Counted from the first letter of the stretch, positions 41,599-51,191 are shown. The stretch: 64,000 nt of DNA from Actinoplanes italicus (GCF_003001815.1 NZ_PVMZ01000016.1:124001-188000), one strand, 5' to 3'. Notes: generated by a model from the letters alone, not told the origin. Numbers and translations: made by a program.

Positions 41599-44337
41599 AT
41601 GCGCACCAGCGAGGAGATCTATCACCGGGTGCGCTGGGATCCCCGGCTCGATGCGGCCCGCTTCGTGATCGGGGTCGACGTCCACGGGGCCGAGGCCAAG
41701 CGGGTGCCGCTGGCCGCGTTCGTGCCCGGTGGGGACATCCCCTGGCATCGGGTGCTGTTCTTCGAGGCCGACGGGGAACGTGTGTGGGACCGCACGACCG
41801 GTGTGGACCTGCTCGGCTCCTCGCGGGCCGGGCGCGTCCGGGTGCCGCGACGGCTGGGGGCGCCGTTCTTCACCCCGCGGACCCCGCACGCCTGGCACGA
41901 GGTGGACGGCTGGGTCCCGGCGTCCCCCGCGAAGGCCGAGCCGGTCGGCACGCTGCGGATCCTGACCTGGAACACGCTGTGGGACCGCTACGACGCTGAC
42001 CTCATCGACACAGCCCGGCGGCGTCCGCTGCTGGTCGCCGAGCTGGAACGCGCCGACGCCGACGTGATCGCGCTGCAGGAGGTCGAGCGTGAGCTGCTGG
42101 AACGGCTGCTCGCGGCCGGCTGGGTGCGGCGGGACTACACGCTGTGCACCGACCCGGGCGGCAAGGACGTCGACGACAGCGGGATGCTGCTGCTGAGCCG
42201 GGTTCCGGTGCTGGAGGCGGGACGGCACACGCTGGGGCAGTACAAGCAGGTCACCGCGATCACCGTTCCGGGGCCCCTGGTCGTGGCGGCGGTCCATCTG
42301 ACCAGTGATCACTCCGCTGACGGCCCGGGGCGGCGCGACACCGAGCTGGCGGGTCTCGCGACCGGGCTGGCCTCGCTGGACGTGCCGGTGGTCGTCGCCG
42401 GAGACGTCAACGACGGTGGTGACCTCCCGGCGCGCCGGCTCGGGCTGCGTGACGCGTGGCTCGAGGTGCACGGCGCCGGCGACGCGACCGCCACCTTCGA
42501 CCCCGCCCGCAACCCGCTCGCGGCGGTCGGGTCGCTCACCCGGCGGGCGTCGCGGCTGGACCGGGTGCTGCTGCGGGGCGGTGAGCTCACCGTCCTGGAG
42601 GCGGGGCTCGCGGGTGACGTACCGAAGGATGGCCTTTTCGCCTCTGATCACTTCGCTGTCGTCGTCGACCTGGCGGTGGGTGCGGCCCCGGTGGAGACGG
42701 TCGATGCCCGGCCGACGGCCCGGACCGCGGTGGCGTGGCTGCCGCCGCAGCGGCTGTGGCCACCCGTCCAGGAGGTGCGCCGGGTTCTGGACCCGCAGTT
42801 CGACCGGTGGCCACCGCACGTGAACGTGCTTTTCGGTTTCCTTCCGGAGGCCGATTTCGACGAGGCAGCGCCCCATCTGGCAGCCGCGGCGGCCGAGGTC
42901 TCCCCTTTCGAGGCGACCCTCGACGGTGTACGCCGATTCGCCCACCGTGACGACACGACGGTCTGGCTCGATCCGGCGGCGCGGAATCCGGCGCCGTGGG
43001 CGGGACTGCACCGCGCGTTGCAGCGGCGGTTCCCGCAGTGCCGCGGCCGGGCCGAGGGCTACACACCGCACCTGACGCTGGGCCGGGCCTCGGGACCGGA
43101 GACCGCCACCGCCGGGCTGCGGCCCGCGACGGCACGGATCGACCGGCTGGTGCTGCTGTCCCGGCGCGGCGACGAGCCGATGTATCCGCGGGCGGAGCTG
43201 ATGCTGGGCACCGGTGAGGTGCGCTGGCTGCCCGGCCCGGAGGCGCCCGCACCGGTCCGGGTGGAGACGGCCGGGGTCCTCGGCCGGCTGCGGGCGGCCC
43301 TGTCCGGGGGGATCGTGCACCTGGCGGGGTCCCGGCGGCTCGGCTGTGACCTGCCCGGCGCCGACCTGGATCTGGTGGCCGTGCTTCCCGGCCGGGCCGA
43401 CGTCGAGGACCTGCGGCGACGGGTCGCCGCGGCGGTCGGTGCGCCGTGGTCGGTGCGGCCGGTGACCGGGGCGCGGGTGCCGGGTCTGCGGCTGTCCGAC
43501 GGCGGTCTCACGGTCGACCTGGTCACCGTGGGTGCGGGCGGGCTGCCGCCGGCCGAGGCGGTGGCCAGGCGGGCGGAGCTGGACGAGGCGTCCGCGGTGG
43601 CGTTGAGTGCCGTGTCGGACGCCGAGGCGGTGCTGGCGGCGACGGCCTCGGTGCCCGGCTTCGCCGGCCTGGCCCGCTCGGTGAAGGCGTGGGCGCGGGC
43701 GCGGGGGCTGGACTCGGCGCCGTTCGGCGGGCTGCCGGGGCTGGCGTGGGTCGTGCTCGCGGCGCGGACCGCGCTGGAGGCCGGTGACCTGCCGCCGGCC
43801 GGGTTGCTGCGTCACTTCTTCGGCACCTGGGCGGCCTGGGACTGGACCGTGCCCGTGACCCTCACCGGTGGTGCCACGGCGCTGACGGAGGCGTACCCGA
43901 TGATGGTCTTGACCCCGTCCTGGCCCGTCCGGATCTGCACCGGCCAGGTCGGCGCGGGGTTCCGTGACCTGGTCACGCACGAGCTCTACCAGTCGTGGGA
44001 GGGACAGCCGGCGACCGCCGCGCACCGGCGGCACCGGGCCTGGGCGGTGGTGACCGTGCGGCAGGTGGCCGGTGAGCCGTTCGAGGAGACGACCGGCCGG
44101 TTCCGGGGGCGGGTGCGTGCGCTGCTGACCGCCCTCGAGGAGGCCGGTGTCGCCGACGCGCACGCGTGGCCGCGCCCGTTCGGCACGGGTGCGGCGATCC
44201 GGGAGTACGCGGTCGGGCTGGGACGGCGCCCGCCCGGCGCCGCGGCGCTGGAATCGATCCTGTCCGGGTGGCTCGGTGGCCTGCCCGGTGTCAGGGTCGA
44301 CCGGGTGGACGGCGCGGCGGTGCCGACACTGCACTGA
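41599..44337 (+). CDS. Multidomain RNA repair protein: DUF504 - EEP phosphatase - 2H phosphoesterase - nucleotidyltransferase
   Basis: 912 residues. About 1-75: DUF504 RNA-repair domain (VPLAAFVPGGDIPWHRVLFFEADGERVWDRTTGVDLL). About 118-355: endonuclease/exonuclease/phosphatase (Asn in LTWNTLW, Glu in ALQEVE, GDVND, SDHFAVVVD). About 385-525: 2H phosphoesterase/2',5' ligase-like (HVNVLFGF and HLTLGR). About 545-910: polymerase-beta-type nucleotidyltransferase (GSRRLGCDLPGADLDLV with two Asp, third Asp in LTVDLV) plus a poly(A)-polymerase-like helical part (LARSVKAWARARGL). One chain thus carries RNA end hydrolysis, phosphodiester processing and nucleotide addition, consistent with repair of cleaved RNA. 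It lies 41 bp after the ternary system; a link is possible but unproven. Confidence 0.85.
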   Translation: MRTSEEIYHRVRWDPRLDAARFVIGVDVHGAEAKRVPLAAFVPGGDIPWHRVLFFEADGERVWDRTTGVDLLGSSRAGRVRVPRRLGAPFFTPRTPHAWHEVDGWVPASPAKAEPVGTLRILTWNTLWDRYDADLIDTARRRPLLVAELERADADVIALQEVERELLERLLAAGWVRRDYTLCTDPGGKDVDDSGMLLLSRVPVLEAGRHTLGQYKQVTAITVPGPLVVAAVHLTSDHSADGPGRRDTELAGLATGLASLDVPVVVAGDVNDGGDLPARRLGLRDAWLEVHGAGDATATFDPARNPLAAVGSLTRRASRLDRVLLRGGELTVLEAGLAGDVPKDGLFASDHFAVVVDLAVGAAPVETVDARPTARTAVAWLPPQRLWPPVQEVRRVLDPQFDRWPPHVNVLFGFLPEADFDEAAPHLAAAAAEVSPFEATLDGVRRFAHRDDTTVWLDPAARNPAPWAGLHRALQRRFPQCRGRAEGYTPHLTLGRASGPETATAGLRPATARIDRLVLLSRRGDEPMYPRAELMLGTGEVRWLPGPEAPAPVRVETAGVLGRLRAALSGGIVHLAGSRRLGCDLPGADLDLVAVLPGRADVEDLRRRVAAAVGAPWSVRPVTGARVPGLRLSDGGLTVDLVTVGAGGLPPAEAVARRAELDEASAVALSAVSDAEAVLAATASVPGFAGLARSVKAWARARGLDSAPFGGLPGLAWVVLAARTALEAGDLPPAGLLRHFFGTWAAWDWTVPVTLTGGATALTEAYPMMVLTPSWPVRICTGQVGAGFRDLVTHELYQSWEGQPATAAHRRHRAWAVVTVRQVAGEPFEETTGRFRGRVRALLTALEEAGVADAHAWPRPFGTGAAIREYAVGLGRRPPGAAALESILSGWLGGLPGVRVDRVDGAAVPTLH

Positions 44338-45031
44338 GACGTGTCAGCCGTCCCCACAGCGACGCGACGCCGATCGCGGCCGCCAGCAGCATGAGGCTGC
44401 CGGCGATGTCGAGGACGTAGTGGTTGGCCGTGCCCAGCACGATCGCGATCATGAGCAGGGGAAACGCCCATGCCAGCAGCGCCGCGCGGGGATGCGTGGC
44501 CCGCAGCGCGGTCCACACCGCGTAGGCGCACCACAGCGACCAGCCGACGTGCATGCTCGGCATGGCCGTGAGGTGGGTGGGCCTGATCCAGCTCTCGTGG
44601 GCCGCCTGGCCGACGATGTCGTGGACCGCGACGAGGTCGACCGTGCCCGGCAGCGCGAACCGCGGCGGCGACATCGGGATCGCCCAGTAGATCGGCAGGA
44701 CCAGCACCATCATCGCGACCATCGTCCGGCGAACCCGGCGATAGACGTCGGCGTGCCGGAGGGACACCCACAGCAGGGTTCCGGCGACGACCACGTAGTA
44801 CAGGCGATAGACGTACACCGCGAACGGGCTCAGGGTCTCGCGCGCGGTCAGCCAGGCGTTCGCGGCCCGCTCGATGTCGAGGTGCATCGCGTGTTCCATC
44901 GACTGCAGGGTCAGGGCGTTGGCCGCGGCGGCCGCGAGGTCCCGGCCCGCGGCGGCGTGCAGGCGCGAGAACAGCACAAGACAGACGGTCAGGAACACCA
45001 GTTCGAGGAGTACGCCGGAACGCGTCTTCAC
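44291..45031 (-). CDS. PAP2-family membrane phosphatase/transferase (PAP2_3)
   Basis: 246 residues from GTG 45031; a GTG at 45061 would add ten residues. Five to six membrane spans. The active-site pattern of the Aur1/Ipt1-like subgroup is clear: IPMSPPRFALPG, then AMPSMHVGWSLW (catalytic His), then TANHYVLDIAGS (second His and Asp). Actinomycete members act on polyprenyl- or inositol-phosphate lipids; the exact substrate is unknown. It converges with the RNA-repair gene with a 47-bp overlap. Confidence 0.88.
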   Translation of the reverse strand: MKTRSGVLLELVFLTVCLVLFSRLHAAAGRDLAAAAANALTLQSMEHAMHLDIERAANAWLTARETLSPFAVYVYRLYYVVVAGTLLWVSLRHADVYRRVRRTMVAMMVLVLPIYWAIPMSPPRFALPGTVDLVAVHDIVGQAAHESWIRPTHLTAMPSMHVGWSLWCAYAVWTALRATHPRAALLAWAFPLLMIAIVLGTANHYVLDIAGSLMLLAAAIGVASLWGRLTRLSAVSAPPRRPPGRP

Positions 45032-45120
45032 AAGGTCAACGTAGCGGCCCGCCGGGGCCACGTCGAAAAAGCGTTGAACCTTCGGCGGCCGGGGCCCGTA
45101 GTGCCGGGCAGAAGGCGAAA

Positions 45121-45999
45121 GTGTTTACGGAAAGGGCGGACGCGTTCGTGGCGCCGGACTACTCGACCGGACCTGTGCATCACCGGGGGCAGGGCCTGGT
45201 TCCGCGGCAGCGGGCCGCGTTCGTGGAGTCCGACGGCGATCAACAGTCCTGGCCCAGCTCCCGGCCGGACATGTACGCGACGGACTGGTCGCCGCGCCGT
45301 CGCCGCCGCAAGGGCCGCCGCCGGGCCCGGGGAACGGGCCGCACCCTGTCGATCATGCTGGTGGTGAGTGCCGCCGTCGGCGGGGCCGGATTCGTGGCCG
45401 TCAGCGGCGAGGACCGTCCGGTCACCGCGACCACCACCGTCGGCGCCGCGCTGCAGCCGAAGGCGAGCACCCCACCGGCCGCCACGCGGGGCCGGGTACG
45501 CGCCGCCCCGGTGCCGTCCCCGCCGGTCTCGGCCAAGCCGGCCTCGCCGAAGGTCACCCGGCCGCCGAAGCCGATCGCCGGTCTCAACCAGACGCAGATG
45601 AACAACGCCGCGGTGATCGTGAAGGTCGCCCAGGAGAAAGACCTCCCCCGCCGGGCGATGCTGGTGGCCCTCATGACGGGGCTGCAGGAGTCGAGCCTGC
45701 GCAACCTGGCCAACACCACGATCCCGGCGTCGCTCGACCGGCCGAACGAGGGCGAGGGCGACGACTTCGACTCGCTCGGTGTCTTCCAGCAGCGCCCGAG
45801 TCAGGGCTGGGGCACCGTGGCCCAGCTGATGACGCCGCGCTATGCCGCGAACGCCTTCTACGAGCGGCTGCTCACGATCGACGACTGGGAGTCGCGCAGT
45901 CTCGGCGAGGCCGCGCAGGCCGTGCAGCGGTCGGCGCTGCCGGACGCCTACGACAAGCACGAGGAACGCGCCGTCAAGCTGGTCGACGCTCTGCTGTGA
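45121..45999 (+). CDS. membrane-anchored protein with extracytoplasmic lysozyme-like domain
   Basis: 292 residues from GTG 45121 (GAAGG upstream). The first 70 residues are polar with a strongly basic run (SPRRRRRKGRRRARG), then one TM span (LSIMLVVSAAVGGAGFVAV), then a Pro/Ala/Thr linker of about 55 residues. The C-terminal 140 residues (NQTQMNNAAVIVKVAQEKDLPRRAMLVALMTGLQESSLRNLAN ... SLGVFQQRPSQGWGTVAQLMTPRYAANAFYERL) match a group of actinomycete proteins with a goose-lysozyme-like helical fold, where the Glu in LQES would be catalytic. Peptidoglycan hydrolase activity is inference. Confidence 0.75.
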   Translation: MFTERADAFVAPDYSTGPVHHRGQGLVPRQRAAFVESDGDQQSWPSSRPDMYATDWSPRRRRRKGRRRARGTGRTLSIMLVVSAAVGGAGFVAVSGEDRPVTATTTVGAALQPKASTPPAATRGRVRAAPVPSPPVSAKPASPKVTRPPKPIAGLNQTQMNNAAVIVKVAQEKDLPRRAMLVALMTGLQESSLRNLANTTIPASLDRPNEGEGDDFDSLGVFQQRPSQGWGTVAQLMTPRYAANAFYERLLTIDDWESRSLGEAAQAVQRSALPDAYDKHEERAVKLVDALL

Positions 46000-46003
46000 G
46001 GCG

Positions 46004-48193
46004 GTGAGGGTTGCGCCGGGCCGTACGGTGGTCGATGTGTTCGGCAACGTGCTGGCCGGCCATCGGCGTCGCGCCAACCTCACCCAGGAGGACCTGGCCG
46101 AACGGACCGGACTGAGCGTACGCAGCCTTCGCGACCTGGAGAACGGCCGGGTCGCGCGGCCCCGGCCGTCCACGTTGAACCTGCTCGCCGACGCGCTGGC
46201 CCTGTCCTCGGGTGAGCGCGAACGGTTCCTGGGTGCCGCCGCCCCCTCCCCGCCCGGGGTTCCCCGTCAGCTGCCGCTCGACGTACCGGGCTTCTGTGGC
46301 CGCGAGACCGAGCTGGCGCAGCTGGACGCCCTGCCGGGGGACGCGGTGTCGATCGTGACGATCGGCGGGCTCGCCGGGGTCGGCAAGACCGCGCTGGCCG
46401 TCCACTGGGCCCACCGGGTCGCCGATCGGTTCCCCGACGGGCAGCTCTACGCCGACCTGCGCGGCTTCGGCCCGGCTCCGGCGGTGACCGACACGGCCGA
46501 GGTTCTCCGCGCTTTCCTGGAGGCACTCGGTGTGGCACCGGCGCGCGTCCCGGCCGGCACGGACGCGCGGTCGGCTCTGCTGCGTGGTCTGCTCGGTGAC
46601 CGGCGCATGCTCGTGGTGCTCGACAACGCGCGCGGCGACGAGCAGGTCCGCCCGCTGCTGCCGGGCACCGGAGCCACCACCGTCGTGGTGACCAGCCGTG
46701 ACCGGCTCGCCGGGCTCGTCGCCTCGGCCGGTGCCCGGCCGCTGCGGCTCGACGTGCTGTCCGGCGCCCAGGCACGGGCGCTGCTGGCCGCCCGTGTCGG
46801 CGCGGATCGACTGGCCGGTGACCCCGGCGCGACCGGCATGATCGTCGCGGCGACCGCCGGGTTGCCGCTGGCGCTCGCGATGGTCGCCGCCCGGGTGGCG
46901 TTCCATCCGGGCTTCCCGCTGGCCGCGTTCGCCGGCGACCTCGGCGTGACCGCCGACCTGCGTCGGGTCTTCTCCTGGTCGTACGGTGCGCTCGCACCGC
47001 CCGCGGCAGAGCTGTTCCGGCTGCTCGGCCTGCATCCGGGCCCGGAGGTGACCGTCCCGGCGGCTGCCGCGCTCACCGGGCGTACGGTCGGCGACACCGC
47101 CCAGTCGCTCGCCGAACTGGCCCGCCTGCATCTCCTGACAGAGCAGCGGCCGGGCCGCTTCCTGCTGCACGACCTGGTCCACGACTACGCCGCCGCGGTC
47201 GCCGACCAGGATCGGGAGGCCACCGAGCGCCTCTACCGGTACTTCCTCGACGAGGCGGCCGCCGCCGCCGTGGCCGTCCAGCCTCAGTGGCTGTCGCCGC
47301 TGCCGACGCCCCCCGTCGTCCCGGCGCCGGATGCGGCCCGCACGTTCCTCGCCACCGAGCATCAGGTGCTCGTCGCCGCCGCACGCCAGGCCGCGGAGAA
47401 CGGCTTCGAGGCGTTCACATGGCGGCTGGCCTGGTGCCTGGCCGCCTGGTTCGCGCCGAACGGCCGCTGGCAGGACAACGAGACCGTCCAGCGGACCGCC
47501 CTCGACGCGGCGCGCCGCTGCGACGACCGGCTCGGCATCGCGACCGCCTGCCGGATGCTGGCCCGCGCCGAGACCCGGCTCGGCCGCCTGGACGCCGCCG
47601 AGGCCCACATGGCCGAGGCACACGACCGCTACCGGGAGCTGGGCGACGCCGGCGGGCAGGCGCAGACGCTGCACAACCTGGCCGAGGTACGGCAGATGAC
47701 CGGCCGTGTCGAGGAGGCCGTCGCCGCCGTGGGTGACGCGGTCACGCTGTACCGCGAGGCCGGGCACCGCGACGGCGAGGCCCGGTCACTCAACGCCCTG
47801 GGCTGGCTGTACGCGCAGGCCGGACGCTACCCGGAGGCGGTCGGCTGCTGCACCGCCGCGCTGGCGGTGCAGCGTGGGAGCGGTGACCTCAACGGTCAGG
47901 CGGCCACCCTCGACAGTCTGGCCTTCGCGTACGACCGCCAGGGCCGGACGGTGGAGGCCACCGCCGCCGCCGAGGAGGCCGTCCGGCTGTTCCGGGAGTC
48001 CGGCGACCGGTATCACGAGGCGGAGACCCGCGGACGACTCGGCGACATCCACCGGGCGGCCGGTGACCACACGGAGGCCGTACGGGCGTGGCGGGCCGCG
48101 ATCCGGATCTTCGACGAGCTGAACGACCCGGCCGCCGACGAGCTGCGCCGGCGGCTCGGCCCGCTCACGCGGACGGATACGTCTCGCCCCTGA
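46004..48193 (+). CDS. XRE HTH - NB-ARC - TPR regulator
   Basis: 729 residues from GTG 46004 (GTG 46028 and 46037 are alternatives; homologues start near VDVFGNVLAGHRR). HTH (about 13-70): RRRANLTQEDLAERTGLSVRSLRDLENGRVARP. NB-ARC (about 95-390) with Walker A GLAGVGKTALAVHWAHR and RMLVVLDNARGDEQV; the segment is closely related to the NB-ARC of the SARP regulator at 31135. C-terminal TPR units (about 490-715) with GEARSLNALGWLYAQAGRYPEAV repeats. A STAND-type regulator whose nucleotide state and TPR ligand gate DNA binding. Targets unknown. Confidence 0.93.
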   Translation: MRVAPGRTVVDVFGNVLAGHRRRANLTQEDLAERTGLSVRSLRDLENGRVARPRPSTLNLLADALALSSGERERFLGAAAPSPPGVPRQLPLDVPGFCGRETELAQLDALPGDAVSIVTIGGLAGVGKTALAVHWAHRVADRFPDGQLYADLRGFGPAPAVTDTAEVLRAFLEALGVAPARVPAGTDARSALLRGLLGDRRMLVVLDNARGDEQVRPLLPGTGATTVVVTSRDRLAGLVASAGARPLRLDVLSGAQARALLAARVGADRLAGDPGATGMIVAATAGLPLALAMVAARVAFHPGFPLAAFAGDLGVTADLRRVFSWSYGALAPPAAELFRLLGLHPGPEVTVPAAAALTGRTVGDTAQSLAELARLHLLTEQRPGRFLLHDLVHDYAAAVADQDREATERLYRYFLDEAAAAAVAVQPQWLSPLPTPPVVPAPDAARTFLATEHQVLVAAARQAAENGFEAFTWRLAWCLAAWFAPNGRWQDNETVQRTALDAARRCDDRLGIATACRMLARAETRLGRLDAAEAHMAEAHDRYRELGDAGGQAQTLHNLAEVRQMTGRVEEAVAAVGDAVTLYREAGHRDGEARSLNALGWLYAQAGRYPEAVGCCTAALAVQRGSGDLNGQAATLDSLAFAYDRQGRTVEATAAAEEAVRLFRESGDRYHEAETRGRLGDIHRAAGDHTEAVRAWRAAIRIFDELNDPAADELRRRLGPLTRTDTSRP

Positions 48194-48620
48194 GCCACTG
48201 AGGATCCCAGTGGCCGTCGTCGTACCGTTCGCGGTGGTACCACCTGTTGTCCGAACCCTTGCAGTTGACGGTGAGCCCCCAGTCGCTCAGCCAGAAGTGG
48301 ACGACGATGCCGGGGTTGGGTTTGCAGATCCCGCCCATGTTCAGCCACCCGGAGACGCCGGAATCGCTCGCCCACTTCGTGTACACGTTCTTGTCCGGCC
48401 CGACGACGAACACCTGGTCCCACCCGTCGGGCTTGAGCCAGATGGCGTGGGAACCGCAGTAGAACCTGCCCTGCCAGTTGAGATAGGTGCACCAGCCGGT
48501 CGCCTGTTCCAGGATCAGGCCCGGGTGCCGCGGATTGGCGACGGCGGGCACCGCCGACGTGCCGACCGCCGCGGCAGCCGCGGCCACCACGACCGCAGCC
48601 CGGCGAAGAAAACGCTGCAT
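48165..48620 (-). CDS. small secreted protein of unknown function
   Basis: 151 residues from ATG 48620, with GGAGG immediately upstream. The signal peptide is MQRFLRRAAVVVAAAAAAVGTSAVPAVA. The mature 120 residues are rich in Trp, Tyr, Gly and four Cys (GWCTYLNWQGRFYCG, GGICKPNPG, TVNCKGSDNRW), so it is probably disulfide-bonded and beta-rich. The GWD-V-FVVGPDKNVYTKW element resembles a single PQQ/tachylectin-like blade, which is only a hint. The 3' end overlaps the convergent NB-ARC gene by 29 bp. Confidence 0.75.
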   Translation of the reverse strand: MQRFLRRAAVVVAAAAAAVGTSAVPAVANPRHPGLILEQATGWCTYLNWQGRFYCGSHAIWLKPDGWDQVFVVGPDKNVYTKWASDSGVSGWLNMGGICKPNPGIVVHFWLSDWGLTVNCKGSDNRWYHRERYDDGHWDPQWLRGETYPSA

Positions 48621-48725
48621 TCGGTCCTCCCGACTCGACTCTGCGTCCATCGTCGACAGCAGGGACCCGGGTCACCAGGAGGTTGGGCGGCAGTTGACCG
48701 GCAGAACGCCGCCGCCGGCGACGAG

Positions 48726-50375
48726 TCAGCCGGCGCACACCCGGTTGCGGCCGCCGCGTTTCGCGTCGTAAAGGCGCTGGTCGGCGCGGCCCAGAGCGTC
48801 CGGCAGCGACGCGGGGCCGGCCACCTCGGCGAGGCCGAAGCTGAGGGTGACGGTCAAACCCGGTTCAATCGATTCCCATGGGTACGCCGCGACGGCCGCC
48901 CGCAGCAACTCGCACTGTGCCCGGGCGTCGTCGATCCCGGAACCGTGCAGCGCGATCAGGAACTCCTCACCGCCGAACCGGGCCACCAGATCCGTCTCGC
49001 CGGCACGTTCGAGCAGGATCGCGGCGATGCGGCGCAACACCTCGTCGCCGATGAAGTGGCCGTACCGGTCGTTGACCCGCTTGAAGAAGTCGACGTCGGC
49101 GACCGCCACACAGACCGGGCCACCGGCCGCGACCAGCTTCGGCAGCCGGTCGTCGACCGAGCGCCGGTTCGGCAGGCCGGTCAGCGCGTCCTCGGTCGCC
49201 TGGCGCTGCCACAGCAGGTTGTCGGCGGCCAGTTCGGCGCTGCGGGCCCGGTGCAGCTCCGCCTCCAGGCGCGCGTTCTCCGCCTCCAGCCGCACGTTGT
49301 CCAGCTCGAAGTGGTGCGCCGCCATCCGGGCCCGCGCCGCGGCGACCTGATTGTGCAGTTCACGCTCCAGATCGTGGAAGTCGCGGTAGTAGGCCAGCGC
49401 CGCGACGAAGTCACCGATCCGCTCGTGCGCCTCGGACAGCTCCCGCGAGATCTCCATGGCCATCGGCTTCTCGCCCGCGGTGTGTGCGCGGTCCAGAGCC
49501 AGGCGCAGGCCCTCGATCGCCTCGCTGTGCTCGCCACGCATCAGACGGACCCGCGCCTGGTGCTGCAGCGCCGCCGACTCCAGCGTGCTGTATCCGGCCC
49601 GGACCGCGATCAGCCGCGAGTCCTCGATCAGCTGCGCCGCGCCGTCCAGGTCACCGGCCAGCGCCAGCAGCATCCCGTAGTTGTCGAGGCTGATCGCCTC
49701 CCGGAACGGGTGCCGCGCGTCGCGCGCCAGCCGCAGCGCCTCGGCCACGTAGCCCAGCGCGCCGGTCAGCACCCGTTCGGCGGCGTCGTTCTCGCCGCGA
49801 CCGCGAAGACGCGTCACCTCGTACACCGCGTTGTCGCTGACGTTGTTGAGGATGCAGAACCGGGCCTCGGCGTTCATGCCCTCGGCCATGTCGAGGGCCA
49901 GCATGAGGCTCTCGGTGCTCAGCTCACGGTCACCCATACTGCCGCGGACCACGCCGGTCCGGTTGTGCACCCAGTAGAGCAGCTCCCGGTTGCCCAGCTC
50001 CTGCGCGATGTCACGGGCGACGGCCAGAACGCCGAGCGCCTCGTCGTGCATGCCGAGCTCGATCAGCGGCATGGCCTGCAGCGTCAGGACCTCACAGAGG
50101 CCGATCCGGTCGTCGAGCCCTTCCAGGATCACGACCGCCGTACGGCAGGCGGAGATAGCCTCCTCCTGCCGCCCCACCCGCATCAGCTGGGTGGCCAGGG
50201 AGCGCAGAGCCGCCGCCTCGCCGGCCGCGTCACCGGTCGAGGAGGCCAGGTCAGCGGCCGCGCGGGCCAGCTCGCAGCCGGCCCGGTAGTCACCCGCGAG
50301 CCGCTTGTCCTCGGCCCGTTCCAGCAGGCCACGAACCGTCGAGGTGTCGCTGTCGGCCGTATCAACCGTGGTCAA
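48726..50375 (-). CDS. TPR - coiled coil - GGDEF diguanylate cyclase
   Basis: 549 residues from TTG 50375, chosen because GAGGGAGGA lies just upstream (a GTG at 50393 would place that site inside the gene). About 1-330: TPR-like helical repeats with no membrane span. About 335-375: coiled coil (ARMAAHHFELDNVRLEAENARLEAELHRAR). About 385-545: GGDEF domain (EDALTGLPNRRSVDDRLP, VADVDFFKRVNDRYGHFIGDEVL, active-site GGEEF about residue 467). The canonical RxxD inhibitory site five residues before GGEEF is replaced by GETD, so product inhibition through that site is not expected. Cytosolic c-di-GMP synthase. Confidence 0.93.
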   Translation of the reverse strand: MTTVDTADSDTSTVRGLLERAEDKRLAGDYRAGCELARAAADLASSTGDAAGEAAALRSLATQLMRVGRQEEAISACRTAVVILEGLDDRIGLCEVLTLQAMPLIELGMHDEALGVLAVARDIAQELGNRELLYWVHNRTGVVRGSMGDRELSTESLMLALDMAEGMNAEARFCILNNVSDNAVYEVTRLRGRGENDAAERVLTGALGYVAEALRLARDARHPFREAISLDNYGMLLALAGDLDGAAQLIEDSRLIAVRAGYSTLESAALQHQARVRLMRGEHSEAIEGLRLALDRAHTAGEKPMAMEISRELSEAHERIGDFVAALAYYRDFHDLERELHNQVAAARARMAAHHFELDNVRLEAENARLEAELHRARSAELAADNLLWQRQATEDALTGLPNRRSVDDRLPKLVAAGGPVCVAVADVDFFKRVNDRYGHFIGDEVLRRIAAILLERAGETDLVARFGGEEFLIALHGSGIDDARAQCELLRAAVAAYPWESIEPGLTVTLSFGLAEVAGPASLPDALGRADQRLYDAKRGGRNRVCAG

Positions 50376-50480
50376 GCCGTCCTCCCTCAACACCGGGACC
50401 GGGTGGCCGCCGATCAGGCATGACGCACATCGACACGCCCGCGTCGATCATAAGAAGTTCGGCGTCCTCCGTGCTGTCAT

Positions 50481-50645
50481 CTAACGGCGCGGCTCGTCGA
50501 GCGGCAGCCCTGCTGCGCTGAGGAACACCCGCAGCGTCTCGGCCAGCTCGTCGAGCCGCTCGTCCTCGATGAAGACGAGCCCGGCCGCCGCCAGCGCGTC
50601 AGCGGTGCATTCGGCGATCTCCCTCATGCCGTCGACGGTCGTCAT
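50481..50645 (-). CDS. small acidic protein of unknown function (54 aa)
   Basis: A 54-residue frame from ATG 50645 preceded by GGAAGGGG at good spacing. The sequence begins MTTVDGMREIAECTADALAAAG and ends in an acidic amphipathic helix EDERLDELAETLRVFLSAAG. No family recognised. The ribosome binding site, codon bias (G/C in third positions) and helical pattern support expression. Located between the GGDEF gene and a non-coding stretch at 50646-50882. Confidence 0.5.
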   Translation of the reverse strand: MTTVDGMREIAECTADALAAAGLVFIEDERLDELAETLRVFLSAAGLPLDEPRR

Positions 50646-50882
50646 GCCCGGCCCCTTCCTGTCGGCCTCACTCTTGCGGGCTCGATGGCCGGTCTGTCAG
50701 GTATCGGAAGACGACGTCCTGATTGAACGCGGAGCAGGTTGCCGCACGGGCGGAGCTACGGCGTTCACGGCAGCGGCGGTCCGGCACAGCAAGCGGCCGG
50801 ACGCCGAGGTGACGCCGAGCCTTCACCGGCGGCGTCCGCGACGGCGAGTTCGACAGGTGACACCCCGTACGAAAGTCGCCGC

Positions 50883-51191
50883 TCAGTCGGGTAGCAGCGG
50901 CCGCATAAAGGTCCGCTCGTAACGCAGGACGCAGCCCGACTCGTCCCGGATCCGGTCCGCCGCGACGAACTCCGGGTCGTCGCCGAAGCGGGAACGATAG
51001 CGCTCGTAGGCGGCCAGACTCTCGAAACTGAACAGCGCCTCGGCCCGATCGCTCGCGCCCTCGGCCGGCAGGAAGTAGCCGTGGTGGATGCCGCCGTGCT
51101 TGGCCACCAGGCGCATCCACTCCCGGGCGAAGAGCTCGAACGCCTCCATCTGTACGGGATCAACGGTGTAGTGCACGACGCAGGTAATCAT
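50883..51191 (-). CDS. NIPSNAP-family protein
   Basis: 102 residues from ATG 51191. Ferredoxin-like alpha-beta barrel typical of NIPSNAP: MITCVVHYTVDPVQMEAFELFAREWMRLVAKHGGIHHGYFLPAEG, then EALFSFESLAAYERYRSRFGDDPEF and VLRYERTFMRPL. Function of the family in bacteria is undefined. The start overlaps the stop of the small DUF5984-like frame upstream (ATGA). Confidence 0.88.
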   Translation of the reverse strand: MITCVVHYTVDPVQMEAFELFAREWMRLVAKHGGIHHGYFLPAEGASDRAEALFSFESLAAYERYRSRFGDDPEFVAADRIRDESGCVLRYERTFMRPLLPD

